Source of the DNA: Perkinsus chesapeaki
Lineage: Eukaryota; Perkinsozoa; Perkinsida; Perkinsidae
Length of the DNA: 39,334 bases
Assembly: GCA_013115145.1 (NCBI GenBank)
Contig: JAAPAO010000204.1
Location: forward strand, 5,237-44,570
Reading direction: 5' to 3'
Shown: piece by piece, positions 1 to 12,900 of the stretch
Position numbering within the stretch: position 1 is the first letter of the stretch
How the letters are laid out: every line of letters begins with the position of its first letter
Notes under the pieces: generated by a model
Database searches by the model: none
Told to the model about the DNA's origin: nothing
Seen by the model: only the letters and a program-made list of their open reading frames with translations
Translations under genes and position numbers: made by a program

Positions 1-138
1 GATTTCATTGGAATATAATCATTCTGCAACATGTTTTATCGCTCATCTGATTAGTCCTGCATTATGATTTCATTGGAATATAATCATTCTGCAACATGTT
101 TTATCGCTCATCTGATTAGTCCTGCATTATGATTTCAT
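1..138. repeat. 65-bp tandem duplication at window edge
   Basis: A 65-bp unit beginning GATTTCATTGGAATATAATC occurs at 1-65 and again without change at 66-130. The first 8 bases of a third copy follow at 131-138. The array may extend to the left of the window. It is unrelated in sequence to the other arrays here. Confidence 0.95.
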
Positions 139-907
139 GGCACATCCATTCTATCCAAGCGAAGGATCAAAGATCCCTGAAGGAGTTTGAGCCTGAAATT
201 CGTGCATACGTCTTGAACGCAGTAGGCGTTTTCGTTTGGCTTTCACTTTCACTTCTGTTCTGGATCGAACAGCTGGGTGACTTTATACGGTGTATTCATG
301 CGTAGTGAACGCGTAACGTCTCGATCCTCAGTCGATAAGCTTCCGACTTGAGTTTTCCGCACTCCGTACTTTGACTGTCACAGTGTGACAGTTGCGCATG
401 AAACGGCTGATCGATTTGCATATTGTGACTTGAAAGTGTCTGATTCCCACTTTTTGTCTCGTAATACGTCCCAATCGCCGGGAAACCAAAAGCCACGTAT
501 ACCATACTCGATATGTAGCTTGTACACTTCAGGCCGCACAAAAGCACGATTATTAAACGTGCCTTCACCAAGGATCGAACTTAGGTCTCCCGCTTGAGCG
601 CTTCGCATACTAACTCACTAGACTAATACTATCCGAAATCTTGTTGTCACCATATTAGGCCCTAATGATTAGGGTCCTATGTGTTGTGTACCGATATAGT
701 TGGGGTCACATCTATATTCATCATGAATGCTCTCCTTCTATTAAAACGCAACAGTAGTGCGGTCCAGGTATACGAACTACTGGTGTCATATTAGCAATAT
801 GAATATCTTCCTTTATAAGCCTTTTTCAACACTGACCTCCAACTGATTCGCAAAGATTCTTAATAGGTTCATTCACGACCCTCCATGTCTTTTCAGTTTT
901 ACCTTCT
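139..907. other. Intergenic/upstream region of the IDE gene
   Basis: No convincing gene is seen. Short open frames on both strands (about 296-608) overlap each other and look like chance. The - strand at about 560-630 carries a tRNA-like A-box-like stretch (TAGTCTAGTGAGTTAG) followed by a B-box-like stretch (AGTTCGATCC), but the stems do not fold as a tRNA. A degenerate Pol III/SINE head is possible. A short palindromic stretch, CTGTCACAGTGTGACAG, lies at 372-388. The IDE promoter and 5' UTR presumably lie here. Confidence 0.4.
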
Positions 908-3900
908 ATGCGCCCAGCTGTTTGCGCTGCATTCGCTCTCGTCAGTCCAGCAGTTCTTCATCACTCAACGGCCACACCATTACTTCGAAATTCGACACTT
1001 ATATTAAATAGGAAAATGGCTACAATAGCAGCAAGAACGAATGATATTCAAAAACCTGATACTGACTATAGGAAATATAGAGCTATCACATTGCCTAACA
1101 AAATGGAGGTAATAGGTGGAATGAGCAGCGGGTCACTGATATCTTAGGTCGGACCATGCTTGTTTATCTTTTAATGATTCCTACACTTATATTTGTATTA
1201 AACGTACTGAGCAGCCGAGCACGGACAGTAACTTCGTAACTATTTTCTCGATCACCCGTTTCATTATTGCGCTAAGTCCAGTACGATTTTGTCGCTTAAT
1301 TATTGCGTTATCCGTTCTATAAGAATATTTCACAGTCCATAGGAATCTCCGGCGGGCTCTGAGATATTCGATTATTTTAGAATGTTCCTATTAGGAATAT
1401 ATTTTGTTATTTCTCAGGCATTGCTGATCCATGATCCCAAAACGGAGAAGTCGGCAGCTTCGATGGCCGTCAAGTAATAGATCGAGGAGGGGTTAGTGCT
1501 CATGCCCGAGAGTGGCATGGGCTTTCGGCCAGCACTTATCTCTGGCCAGACATACCGGCTGTAAATTCATGTTACACTATCATCATAGGGGGTCTCCGCT
1601 CGCGCTGTTCAGCGAGTCATAGAGGAAAATTGAATATTCCGTTTATCCTTCCTGGAACATGTTTTCTCACCGAATTTCTAATGACATTTTCCAAGTCTCG
1701 AGAAACACATTTGTGTGAGGCTGGCAATGTTATCGGATAACACTGCTGCTGGATTACTTTGTTCCTCTTCCTCTGCTAAACCGTATATCTTCCAGAACGC
1801 TCCGGAGAATCCGTTCCGTGAAGCCCGGCAAATCCAGATATCGGCATGACTTTTACCAACCGCTAGTCCGTGTAGGCGATCGTGTATTAAATATTTCACC
1901 GCTGTGCACTAGTTGTAGGCGTCCTGGATCAAATATCTATATCTGAACCCCCACTGGCGACTCTGGCCCAGGGCGAGTTACTCCTATGAATTGAGCTGGA
2001 TCACTCACCGTAGATCGTTTCGGTTAGTAGAGTGTTTTCAAAGCATGACCCGCCTTATAATCTTATATCGGAAAATTACTAGGTAATGTGTTATAAGTTG
2101 CTTTCTCATTTTTTGCCTTTCTCGGCACCCGCTGTATGTCCCTTGTAACCTGGTTCTTCGCATCCTAGACATTCTAACGTAGCAAGCTTATTCTAGCATC
2201 ACTAACTTTGCTACATGTTGTATGTATAATATACTTTATTGCCCTAGTCACTGCCGAATAGCTGCATTTACGTGTCGTCTACTGCGTTGGTAAACAGAGT
2301 ACTTATTCTTTACTGCCCGAGCTCGCATGCTGCCAAGAATTCACCTTCTGCAATGTAGATGTGTTCATCTAGGTTCACCAAAAACGATTTCTAGTGCGAA
2401 AGTATAATAGACATTTTATTATTACAAAATGTGTTACTGTAGCCCTAAGAAATATGATACCCATTTCTCCTAGGGAACATCTCCCTGGGACATGGGAGGT
2501 TTGCTCATGGCTCACACCGCCGGTCCCGCCAACTCTGTCTGTGCTTTTTATCAAACAATTAACTGCGTTGATAAATTTTACTCAATAAATAAGCAAGGAT
2601 ATAAACTGTATATAATTATGGGTTCAGCTGTCACGTCGTTTTCGAAGTTGCTGTTATCTTTCAGTGTCGGCTCGATGTTCGATCCTCCACAGTATCAAGG
2701 CATTGCACATTTCCTAGAACATATGTTATTTCTCGGAACAACAAAGTAATACATGGGTAAAATAATTATACCACATTTCCTTCGCATCGTGTCCAGATAC
2801 CCAGAGGAGGATTCCTATAATAAGTATCTTGCTCAGAATGGAGGGAGATCTAATGCCTTCACCAGTGACACAAATACTGTCTACTTTTTCACGGTAATAC
2901 TGCTGGCTGCTTAGGCTTTATTAGCCTAGCATACATTGCTGAAGCATTGTCCAAGGGCTCCTTTTGCTACACAGAACTTATATTTCGGAAACGCGCGGCT
3001 CGAAGCTCAAAAATCGGTTTACTGGTTTTGGTATATAATCAGAAAGCCACTACCTCAGTTCGAACCCGATATCGGGTTCCAGCAAGCGGGATCGCTGTGC
3101 CTTCGCTTTAATAGGAAGCTCAAACTGCTCGAGAAGATTCGCTTGGTAGATTTGAAAACATCGGAGTCGTTATTATTAGCCGAAATTCCCGTCTACTTCA
3201 CAGTATTGCTGGTGATACAATTCGGTGGGAAATGACGTGCATTTATGGGGTGTTTTGCGGATCCCAGTTGGCGATGAAATTAGTGATTGTCATCCTTCGC
3301 CGAAAAGTCGGAAAATGTCACAAGCACGGAAGTTGCCTTAGTCTGACGTTCGTACATCTTTCCAGGTTAACTCTGGAGCATTGGACGGCGCATTGGATAG
3401 ATTCTCTTATTTCTTCAAGGAGCCACTATTCACCCAATCGGCTACGGACAGAGAGGTAGGCATAGGAAAGGGGTAGAGCTTTCTTAAGTGGTAATCAATT
3501 ATGACTACTAATTATCAACATCGTTGATTTAGCGTTAAGGATATTCAGAATGTTCATTTATGCGAACTCATGCAGTCTATTGATGGTCAACGGGTGTTTT
3601 TGATGTGGCGATATGATACTGAGGATCGACTTCAAAAAGCGATATTGGATGCATTCAAGCTAGGCTCAGAATTCGACGTTTCTATATGACCACGTATAAA
3701 AGGCTATTCGTCTTGAGATATTTTTTCAAATTTTTTGGTTCACTTCAGGTGCAAGCGGTGAACTCCGAGAACAGCAAGAATCTGCAAGCGGACGTGTGGC
3801 GAATGATGCAGTTAGAGAGGGAATTAGTGTTTAATAAGGAACATCCGTCATACCATTTTGGTAGGGGTACTTGCCAGTGAAGTTTGGGGAAAAATTGGTA

Positions 3901-6900
3901 TGAGTATTTTAAGGATCATGATTTCAATTCATTCTGGGTAGGTCGGAAGCCTCGAAAAGAGCATGTTGATTATAGTGAGTGAATTTCTACTATATTGAGT
4001 ACAGTTCTGCTCCTGTATACTACTGCCTCATAGTTGGGCTCCATAGAACCTTTCTGGGTGGCTTCGAAGCTGAATCTCCTTCAATTGCCCAATGTGCAAT
4101 TAAACGATCGGGTCAACACAAGATCCACTTCCAATGGGTACCATTGTGACCTTTGCGAACTCCGTAAAATTGGGGAACTCGCGGCAAAGCTTAGTTGCAT
4201 TGTTATACCGTAAGTTTTCAGATATAAAAATATTGCATGCCTTGACGGTATGGAATACCGCGCTCCCGTCTTTATGGCGTAGACTTTACGGTTGATTAGA
4301 AGTTTCTACTGGTTAATTGATATATTCATACTACCCTATTTAGTGTCCTCTAGCTCCCTCTGTGCTTGGATTAGGCAGTTCGTATTACCCATTTAGTGTT
4401 ATCAGGATATTACGATGAGTCTGTGTTATTTAGGCACGGGTAACAAAGATACATTGGCGAAAATACCAAGGGATGCTTTACTAAACTTCCATAATAAATG
4501 GTGAGATATTTTTGGACTCTCCTGTGGATGGTGCAGCGCTATTGGCGCTCAAATCAGATCGATCTGAGTCTAGAACTTTCATAGTTCGAATCTTCACGTT
4601 CCATAAGACCATAGACTGCAGCGCTTCCAGTGTTTGCGTTGGGAACTTCTGCTTCGATCACAGTTCTTTGCCTGTTCCCTTGGCGTTTTAGCTGTTCCAG
4701 CTTTGCACTTTTAGAGCTCGGAGGGAACTGCAAGGTCGACCGGTGCCGCGTGAGATATAGCCCTTAAAATTCCATTTTTGTCAACTGGTCCAACGATCGT
4801 TGCAAAGGAAACTCGGCGTGAACTTTTAACTTGCTTTTTTACTAGATTCGCACCGTTTTTACTCGAGTAAAAACGCTAAGGAAGTTTGTTGTGTGTAGGT
4901 ACTCTGCCAATATAATGAAGCTTGCTGTTATTGGCACAGAGTCCTTGGACGAGCTGCAGGACTCCGTAATGGAGGTAAAGAGGTGCCGAGCGGAGCGAAG
5001 CGAGTCATGTTCCTCATTTCCAGAAATTTTCCGAAGTTGTCAATAAGGACGTTCACATCCCAGTTGACTCGGAGTTCGGCGATGCTTCGTTTTTGAAGAA
5101 TATCGACAGGCCGCTCCCGAATGATGTTAACCATATAATTCATGTTTCAGACTCTGCTAGAGGTACGAATGCTGACCTATTTCGTATCTTGCATGCGGCA
5201 GGTTGAGATACGGATGTCATTTTTCAGGCCTAGTTTCTTTTGTGGTTCCTATCAGAGAAATTCGCCAAGTTGATTTCGCGTTCTTCATGCCGACGCAATC
5301 GCCGCTTTGGGAGACCAAACCATCAAGGTAACTAAAGCGTCTCATACCGCTCTTGCCGCAACCTTCTGAACTTCACAGGACGAGTGTCTCCTCTGGCATA
5401 ATACTGATGGGGAAATGAATATATTTTATTTTCGTGGCTCTTGTCCTTTCTATTTATAATAGTTTCCCAGTCAGGAGTTCTTTCTGTAATGGCTGAAAAT
5501 GTTCGAAAAGTTCTGCCAAATTCACATCAGCGATCAAGGATTTCCGAGCTCGTTAGCGTCGCCGTTTCAGATACCTCTCACACATCTTCGGTCATGAAGG
5601 AGAAGGCTCTCTATTATCATACCTCAAATCCCAAGGCCTAGCTACCGGCCTGTCAGCGGGCGCTGTCTATGATACTGCTGGATTATCTGTTTTCAAGTGG
5701 GCAACGAACGGGGCTATCCGTAATTTTGAAAAGTTGATAGATAATTGAATATAATATAATATTTATATTGAATAAAAATAGTAATTTTAAAGTTTTGAAT
5801 TTGTTGATAACCCAGCTCGGAACTATTTGTCATTTTAATTTTCATTGTTGAAACTTCCTCTCCCTATAGGTGACGGCCCTCGGGTAGCCTTCCAGCGCTT
5901 CTGCTTATACGTCAGGCTGGTTGTCGATCATGGCACCTTCAGGACCTGGGAAGGAGCCCCAATCTTTCAAGCAGCTCGTTTTTTCCTTTCTCACCACGAT
6001 AGATTCACGGATTAGTATTCGCCTCTCATATTTCTGTAGTTGCCGAGCGTGACTCCTTTCATCTCCAGTGTTCTCAGGATAAGCATTTCCATACCGAACT
6101 CGGCCTTTGAATTGGCCGCCAAACCGATGGATGTGATTCAGCGGATCAGCGAGGCCGTTGCACAGTAAGGATAACAATGCATAATTTTGTGGCGCAGTGA
6201 CGATTGTCAGATACACAGCAGTTTGTCGTAGCCTGGCCGCTGAGGAAGGGCCTAATGGTTACCCTCCATTGTGGAAGGAAATGAGGATGGTTGAAGAGAT
6301 GCAGTTTAGGTGAGTTCACTTGGGAATCTTGCAGATGAATATCGTCGGAAATCGCCCGGCCGGATCACGTCACGTGGGGCTCGTATTCGAAACCGGCACC
6401 ATAGTTAACTTCGAAACACGAAGATTCAGCGGACCACACAGTTAGAAGATGCCCTCCTCAGGCCGCCGCCGCCCAACCCAACTGAGGCAGTTGCAGCAGT
6501 TGGAGCGCTGAAATTCCCTCTTGCTTGCGTAGCCCACCGCTGTGGACAGTAATCTGATTTGCTTTGTAATTATTAATTTCTTAATACCGTTAATCAGTAA
6601 ACGAATTAAAGCGAAGCTTAGGAATGTCTTGAAGCATCACGCACCCGACGAGGCCCACAGTTCCATTGCTGATATCTCGCTCCGCCATATCCGCGCTGCT
6701 GCGAGCTCCGACTCCGAAATCTAGTTGACCATTTTTCGTCCACTTTCCTTCGCGACAGCCTACTCAGCCGATTACGTGGATAATATCCGTTATCAGACCG
6801 ATTATAATAAATATATCCGTTATCGTGCATTTAATGATCTCAGCCAGCTCGGGATACTCGTTCCTCCTCAAGTTTTGGGATTCCAGACGGCACATAATAG

Positions 6901-9900
6901 TATCTATATGGGAATATTCATAATTATGGTAAAATAGTAATGGTAATATCAACCAGGTATACCGCAACACTAGCGCCAGGGAAAACATGGAAAAATCTCA
7001 AAAATCTGTTTTTGAGGATTTTTCGGGGAAAAAAGCGATTTTACGAGTACTCTCTATTTCTCTCAGATTTCAATCGATGCTCGAACCGATGTCGGCAGTC
7101 CAGCAGGGATCGATTTCGATGCACCAGCCCTATCCTATTAAAATGGTAGCAGACAATTTTGTGGCGCAGTGACGATGAGAGTCGGTTTTTTCAGGTGTTC
7201 AGTGGTGGTGTGTTGGACGAGCATTGGGATAGGAAGCAAGTTCAAGAGCATCTCGATATGATCAACTCTGAGAAGTACGAGGGACCAGGGCCACAACCCC
7301 CGGCAAATGTCAGGAGGGACTCCCTTCATGGGAAGAGAAACCTTGGCAAGGTGCCACTGACCTTTAGGGCTGGAGGTCTAATAGAAAGGAGTTTGATAGG
7401 AAATATGCTACTAGTGATACGGAGGAGATATAATAGAAAGGAGTTTGATAGGAAATATGTTACTAGTGATACGGAGGAGATATAATAGAAAGGAGTTTGA
7501 TAGGAAATATGTTACTAGTGATACGGAGGAGATATAATAGAAAGGAGTTTGATAGGAAGTATTTTTCCTGAAGAATAATAAAATTGATCCAGTTTGGAAT
7601 CTTTTGCACGAATGCACATGTGTTCTCTCTCAGCATGTTTTTGCGAATAGTCGGCAAGGAATTCGAAGGCTTTTGTGATCAACACGAAAAATGGTAAGTT
7701 ATCATTCATGGAGTTCGTGACCTTTTCGCCAAGGTATGGTACCACTTACGGTTTGGCATCCAATGACGTTAAAAGGAGTATCTTTGAGAATTGGAAGGCG
7801 ACTGAGGGAGGTGAGGCCGGCGTATCTTTCAAGCTTCAAATCGAGCAATGCTTCCGTTATGGCTTTCTGTATTGTACTTAATTATCAATTTAATTTCCTA
7901 ATACTTCTTATTTTCTTAATTATTATAATTATATATTTCCGCGAACCGGTTCCTAGAGTGAGTCCACCAAATCCCGGCAAAGTTCGGCAATATTCTCAGA
8001 ATCTATAACGTCAGTCAAATAGTGGGAGGCTTTAGCTTCTCCGCTATTTCCGGAGAAGGCCTGTTGTGACTGTGGAATTTCTGCTCTGCAGAGCTAGTGC
8101 AAACTCGGTAAATAGCTTCTTGAGCTGCTCGATCGAGGAGGGTCAACTGCAGCAGTTCATTGTCACCGATTCAGATATCTCCAAGGCAGTAGAGAAGGCA
8201 ACTCAGGACGGCATGGCGCTGCCTAGAAGGAATCCTTTCATCGCTGAACGCCTAGATGTGAAGCTTAAAGGTGAGAGTGACTCAATTTTGAAAGATTTCG
8301 TGCATTCTGATTCGCTGTATATGGTTTGAGCTCGGTGCCGAAAGATACTTTTGAGCTCAACCGATGCCAGTGTCGGAATGCTAGCGGGTTGTTACGTCTA
8401 GTGTATCGGCGATCTTTAAGCGATCCACAGCCTTGGCAATTTGTGCGCTCCCCGGCTCAATGGAGTCAGCACTGAGTGAAGGGTAAATTGCAAGCCTTGG
8501 TTTATATTGTGATGAAGTGAGTACTTGTGAGACTTCATCACAGGGCTCATTTTCGCTAATTTAAATCGTGCTGCTGTCGATTCTCTATGATTGCTAGTAT
8601 GCCTCTAGACTCAATTGACGGTTGCCTGAAATGACTTCCGAGTAATATCACCGTAAATTATTTCGGATACTCTTTCGCGGGAATTCCTCTTGTTTTCCCC
8701 TTCTGTTTAGAGGAGTACCCGAAGGATTACTGGCCGGCACCGAAGGTTCTCAGCGACTGCGGATCGAACGTGCGCGTTTTCTTCAAGCAAGATGGCCGCT
8801 TCCACATCCCCAAGACTAATGTCATGCTGGTAAGCTGTTACCGTGCGCATGCGTGAAAATTGTCGTCGTGGCCTGGCAGAATCTTTTCGCACCCTATGCA
8901 TTGGATTCCCAGCGACGAGCGTTACAGGTGGCCGCCGCGGCAATGTGCCGAAGTGAGGAGCTCAATGAGATGGCCTATGATGCGGAATGTGCTGGTTTAG
9001 TGTAAGTTCTCGCGCGCCCGGAAATAAAGGTATGACACTTCCGTGGAGATTGTTTTAAAGGCTGTGATTCGCTGGATCTGATGTATGGCTCACCTGTTGG
9101 ACGAGCTCGAGCGTTTGCGAGGTGAGGGATTTTCACGGAGTGATGACTGGCGGAAGGCTAGAGGAGAATTAATAGAGGCTACTTGTAATTTCGGTTACTG
9201 TCGGAAGGTGCCCTCTGCATGCGTATACGATTGAAGCGGCGGCGGGCATGGTTAACTAGCGCGAGAACAACGCACGTTATTGATTGTAGGTATCGATTGG
9301 TGGGCGACTCAGAAGGCCTGAGGATATCCGTATCGGGTTACGATGACAAGTTGGAACTGTTGCTCAATAAAGTTTGCCATAAACTAAGAGATGACAAACC
9401 TATTGATGAAGCTGCATTTGAGAGGGTAGGCTTGTTATAGTGGTCGCTGTCACGAATTCGGGAGATCATTTGCGGACTGTTAACAAATCTCAATCTAAAA
9501 ATTTGTGTCGCTTTTGGATAATGAGTGAAAAAATTAAATTAGCTATTGGAAATATTCGATGCCAAATTTCACGAATAATCCTTCTCGACTTTCCGACACT
9601 TTAAGAATTGGGAATGTTGTTGAATGAAGACACATTTGGTAGCACTCCAGGATATAGCGAATTGATCAGAATATCATTATTTATCCGTGAGCAATGCTTA
9701 TTTATTACAGTATTATATGCAAATATTACGGTAAACGGATTGATGTATTTGAGCTTCATTACCATTAATTAGCGATAGACTCCTCCTCACCACTTAAGTC
9801 CATCAGATGATTTCCCAACATTTTTAGTGCAAATTTTTTACATTGTTGGCTGTCTTGATCACTTGACAGATTTTTGAGAATCAGCCGGAGTTTTCCGTCA

Positions 9901-12900
9901 CTTGTTGTTCCCATTGCTTCACTGTCATTAGACGTCACAAATAGGATTCACAAATATCTCTTCCCTTGGTCACCTTCCCAACTTGGAGTGTTGTCTTCAG
10001 GTAAAGGATCGTTTACTACAAGGTTTCAGAAATACAATAAACCAGCGAGCCCCATACCAGCATGCAATGGATCTAATAAGATCTTTAACAGCTGTAAGTT
10101 GCATTAATCAACCTTTGGATATTTTTCGAAAGTTCCAACGAAATCTAAGTTTTCCTTACGCTCTTTTTCCCCCGCAAATTACCGGCGTGTAGGGTAAATC
10201 CAGTGAAGAAGAGTTAGAGGTGGTTGCCTACACGTTTTGACGAGGAAGAGAAATATCGATGAGTCAAAACTCTGGACCTAGAACTGCCGTACAGTGCTGG
10301 AAAGTTTACCAATATAAGTATGACTTTGCCATCGAGACTTACCACTCTTCTATTTTTCGATTTTGGCATTGCCAAAGATTTGTTGTTTTTCGCGGTGCTT
10401 CGGTGGCGGGATTTCGGTTGCTGGTTTGACTATGATATTTCTTGTCTTTTTTTCAGCGTCCCTATCACAGGCTCACAACATCTTTGGACATCGCGTCGGA
10501 TTTCACCACAGATGATGTGAATGGTGTCATCCGAGAAGTCCTTTCGGAAGGAGTTGTTATTGAAGGCCTCATCGAGGTAAACGGGAAAACACTCGTTTTA
10601 GAAATGTGTTGTTCAACGACATGATTGGTATCAGCTCATTATAGCTCATTTGCAATATATCCTAAAAACGTTGTATTATAACTGGAATGAATTACATTTC
10701 TTCAAACAAGACTTGTGGACCATTTCATGCCAGAAAGTGGCAGCCTAGTCGAGCGAGAAGCTCGCTGCGAGCTTGACCGTGCCAAGCGATTGATGAAATA
10801 TTATACATGGTGCGTAGAAGTGATTAATTGAATTTGGACCAAACCACGACTTAATTGTGACCCTTACGTGTGGTGCTATTACATACTCCTTAACAACGAC
10901 GACTCGGGCGTGGAAATGTCGCGGCTCGACCGAGGAAGCCCATAACGGTTGTTTGGTATTATTAGGGTAACACACGTGCTGATGAAGCGAAAGGAATAGT
11001 AAAGGAAGCGACGGATATGTTCACAGTTGCTGGAGATGGCAAGGAACCTATCACGCGAAGGTAGGGGGAATTTCGAGGTGCGCGGTCATTGTGAATGGTC
11101 AGAGCTGTTGCGGATTTAAGCAAGGTCGATGGTGAGAGTGCTATGTTGGTGGACGGACACAAAGATTTTGTCATCACTCGTCCGGGTGGGTTGGGAAATG
11201 ATACCAACGAGTTAACTGAAATAATAATTGAAAGAAAAAAAATCAATTTCGCGCAACTTGCATTTGCAGACAATACTGTAGAATTTATAAGAAGAAGGCT
11301 ATATTACTAACTTGCTCATAGATAACCTTGCCTGTGATGTAAGACTTTAGCCAAACGAACGAGTTGGCGCAAAGCGAACTGTAACAAAGGGACAGACGTG
11401 AAAGAACATGGGCTACAGCGATCTAAGTCCAATTATTCAGCATGAATCCTTGTGATTAATACTCCCTAGTTCATTAATTGGACATCGCTGGCTACTGTGC
11501 AGAGATAGGTATCACGCAGGTCTCTGCAGAAATGTGAAAATTTCGGGGCGCACGCGAATTCATGGGTTAGAGAAGTATCATTGAGGAGCTTTCAAGACGG
11601 TATTTCTACGCCATAGGAGTGGTGAATTTAATATAACTCCTATTGCTCTTAAAGGTGTTGTTAAATTACCTAAAGGATTTGAGCTACAATGGGATTGGGA
11701 GCCATCCGTAGTATTACTGCATCTGCACCATATCGTTAGGGGCAGCATAGTCGTTGTGACACAACCATTATAGATTGGGCTCATAGTAAACGGGACAGGA
11801 GAGTAAAAGAACTGAGTAATGGGTAGATTCTACTCTGTAGAATATCTCGAGTAAGGGAAGCTACTAATACGATGGTGGATACGACAATCGTGCGATAGAC
11901 ATTAATTGTGTGATTTATATAGTGTAGATCTCTCACTTCTGAAGGGGCGAGTAGCTTCTACCAACTAGAAGTTGATAAATGCGAGATAGTGCACATCGAT
12001 GAGATGCTTTCGTGACGCTTCGAGGTTTAAGTGTCCTTCTGGTGTTCTTAGGGGCAAATAAAGACGAGAAGAATGGTGCGGTTGTGATGACGTTACATCT
12101 GGGATGGCAGAAGTCTCCAGGAGCTAAAACCGAACAGGAGGATGCTGATGATGTGAGAATTCAATTACTCTCAACAAATGCTGCGGAACTGAGCTGGTCC
12201 CTCCCAGACTAACTTAGACTTAGTTCCGAAAACGGGTATATTTGAAAAGTCGCGCGCCGCGAAATCTTACCTGTTCGAAAAGATACCTGCGATGTGATGC
12301 TGTCAGATTCTCTTGAGTTGCCGAGCGAACGTTTTATCGCAAATACTGAGTCAGAAATTTTTTGACTCTTTGAGAACAAAGCAACAACTTGGGTAAGAAC
12401 CACGGGCATCATGGGTGAGTGTTCGCAGGAGGATTCGCGGAACTCGAAAGTGTCGTTTTCCCATCAGTCTGTTTTCCCTAAATTAAATATTTTTTTATTT
12501 TATATTAGTATCCAAACACTCCGTGCTCTGTTGCTGATCAGTAGTAAAATTTTGCTCAAGTGCATATTGCAAAATTCTAGAACGGATTTCTCTAAAAAAT
12601 ACGGTTGAATGGGATTTGTAAAACTGTGATATCTTGACGGCAATTGACCTCAATTGTTGAAATGTACGATCATCTCTCAGTTATATCGTCCACTCGTCAT
12701 TGCGAATCGTCGAACGTGAAGTTGGTATGCTGTTTTTGGTACAATCTGAAGTCAGCGTTTTGGACGTACAAAAGAGGATCGAAGAGTTCATCGATGATAT
12801 ACCCAATATGGTAGGACGATCTTGGTTTGTGTTCTCGACGAGTAACGGGACAACTCCCTCATTCCCTAAATTCTTTCCCATACTATCATCTCATTTTCCT

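Noticed and set aside
5905..6216. 103-codon - strand ORF
   Set aside because: It is antisense to IDE exon 12 and its flanking introns; the conserved + strand exon explains the openness.
7411..7745. Several - strand ORFs of 64-76 codons
   Set aside because: They are translations of the 52-bp minisatellite in shifting frames.
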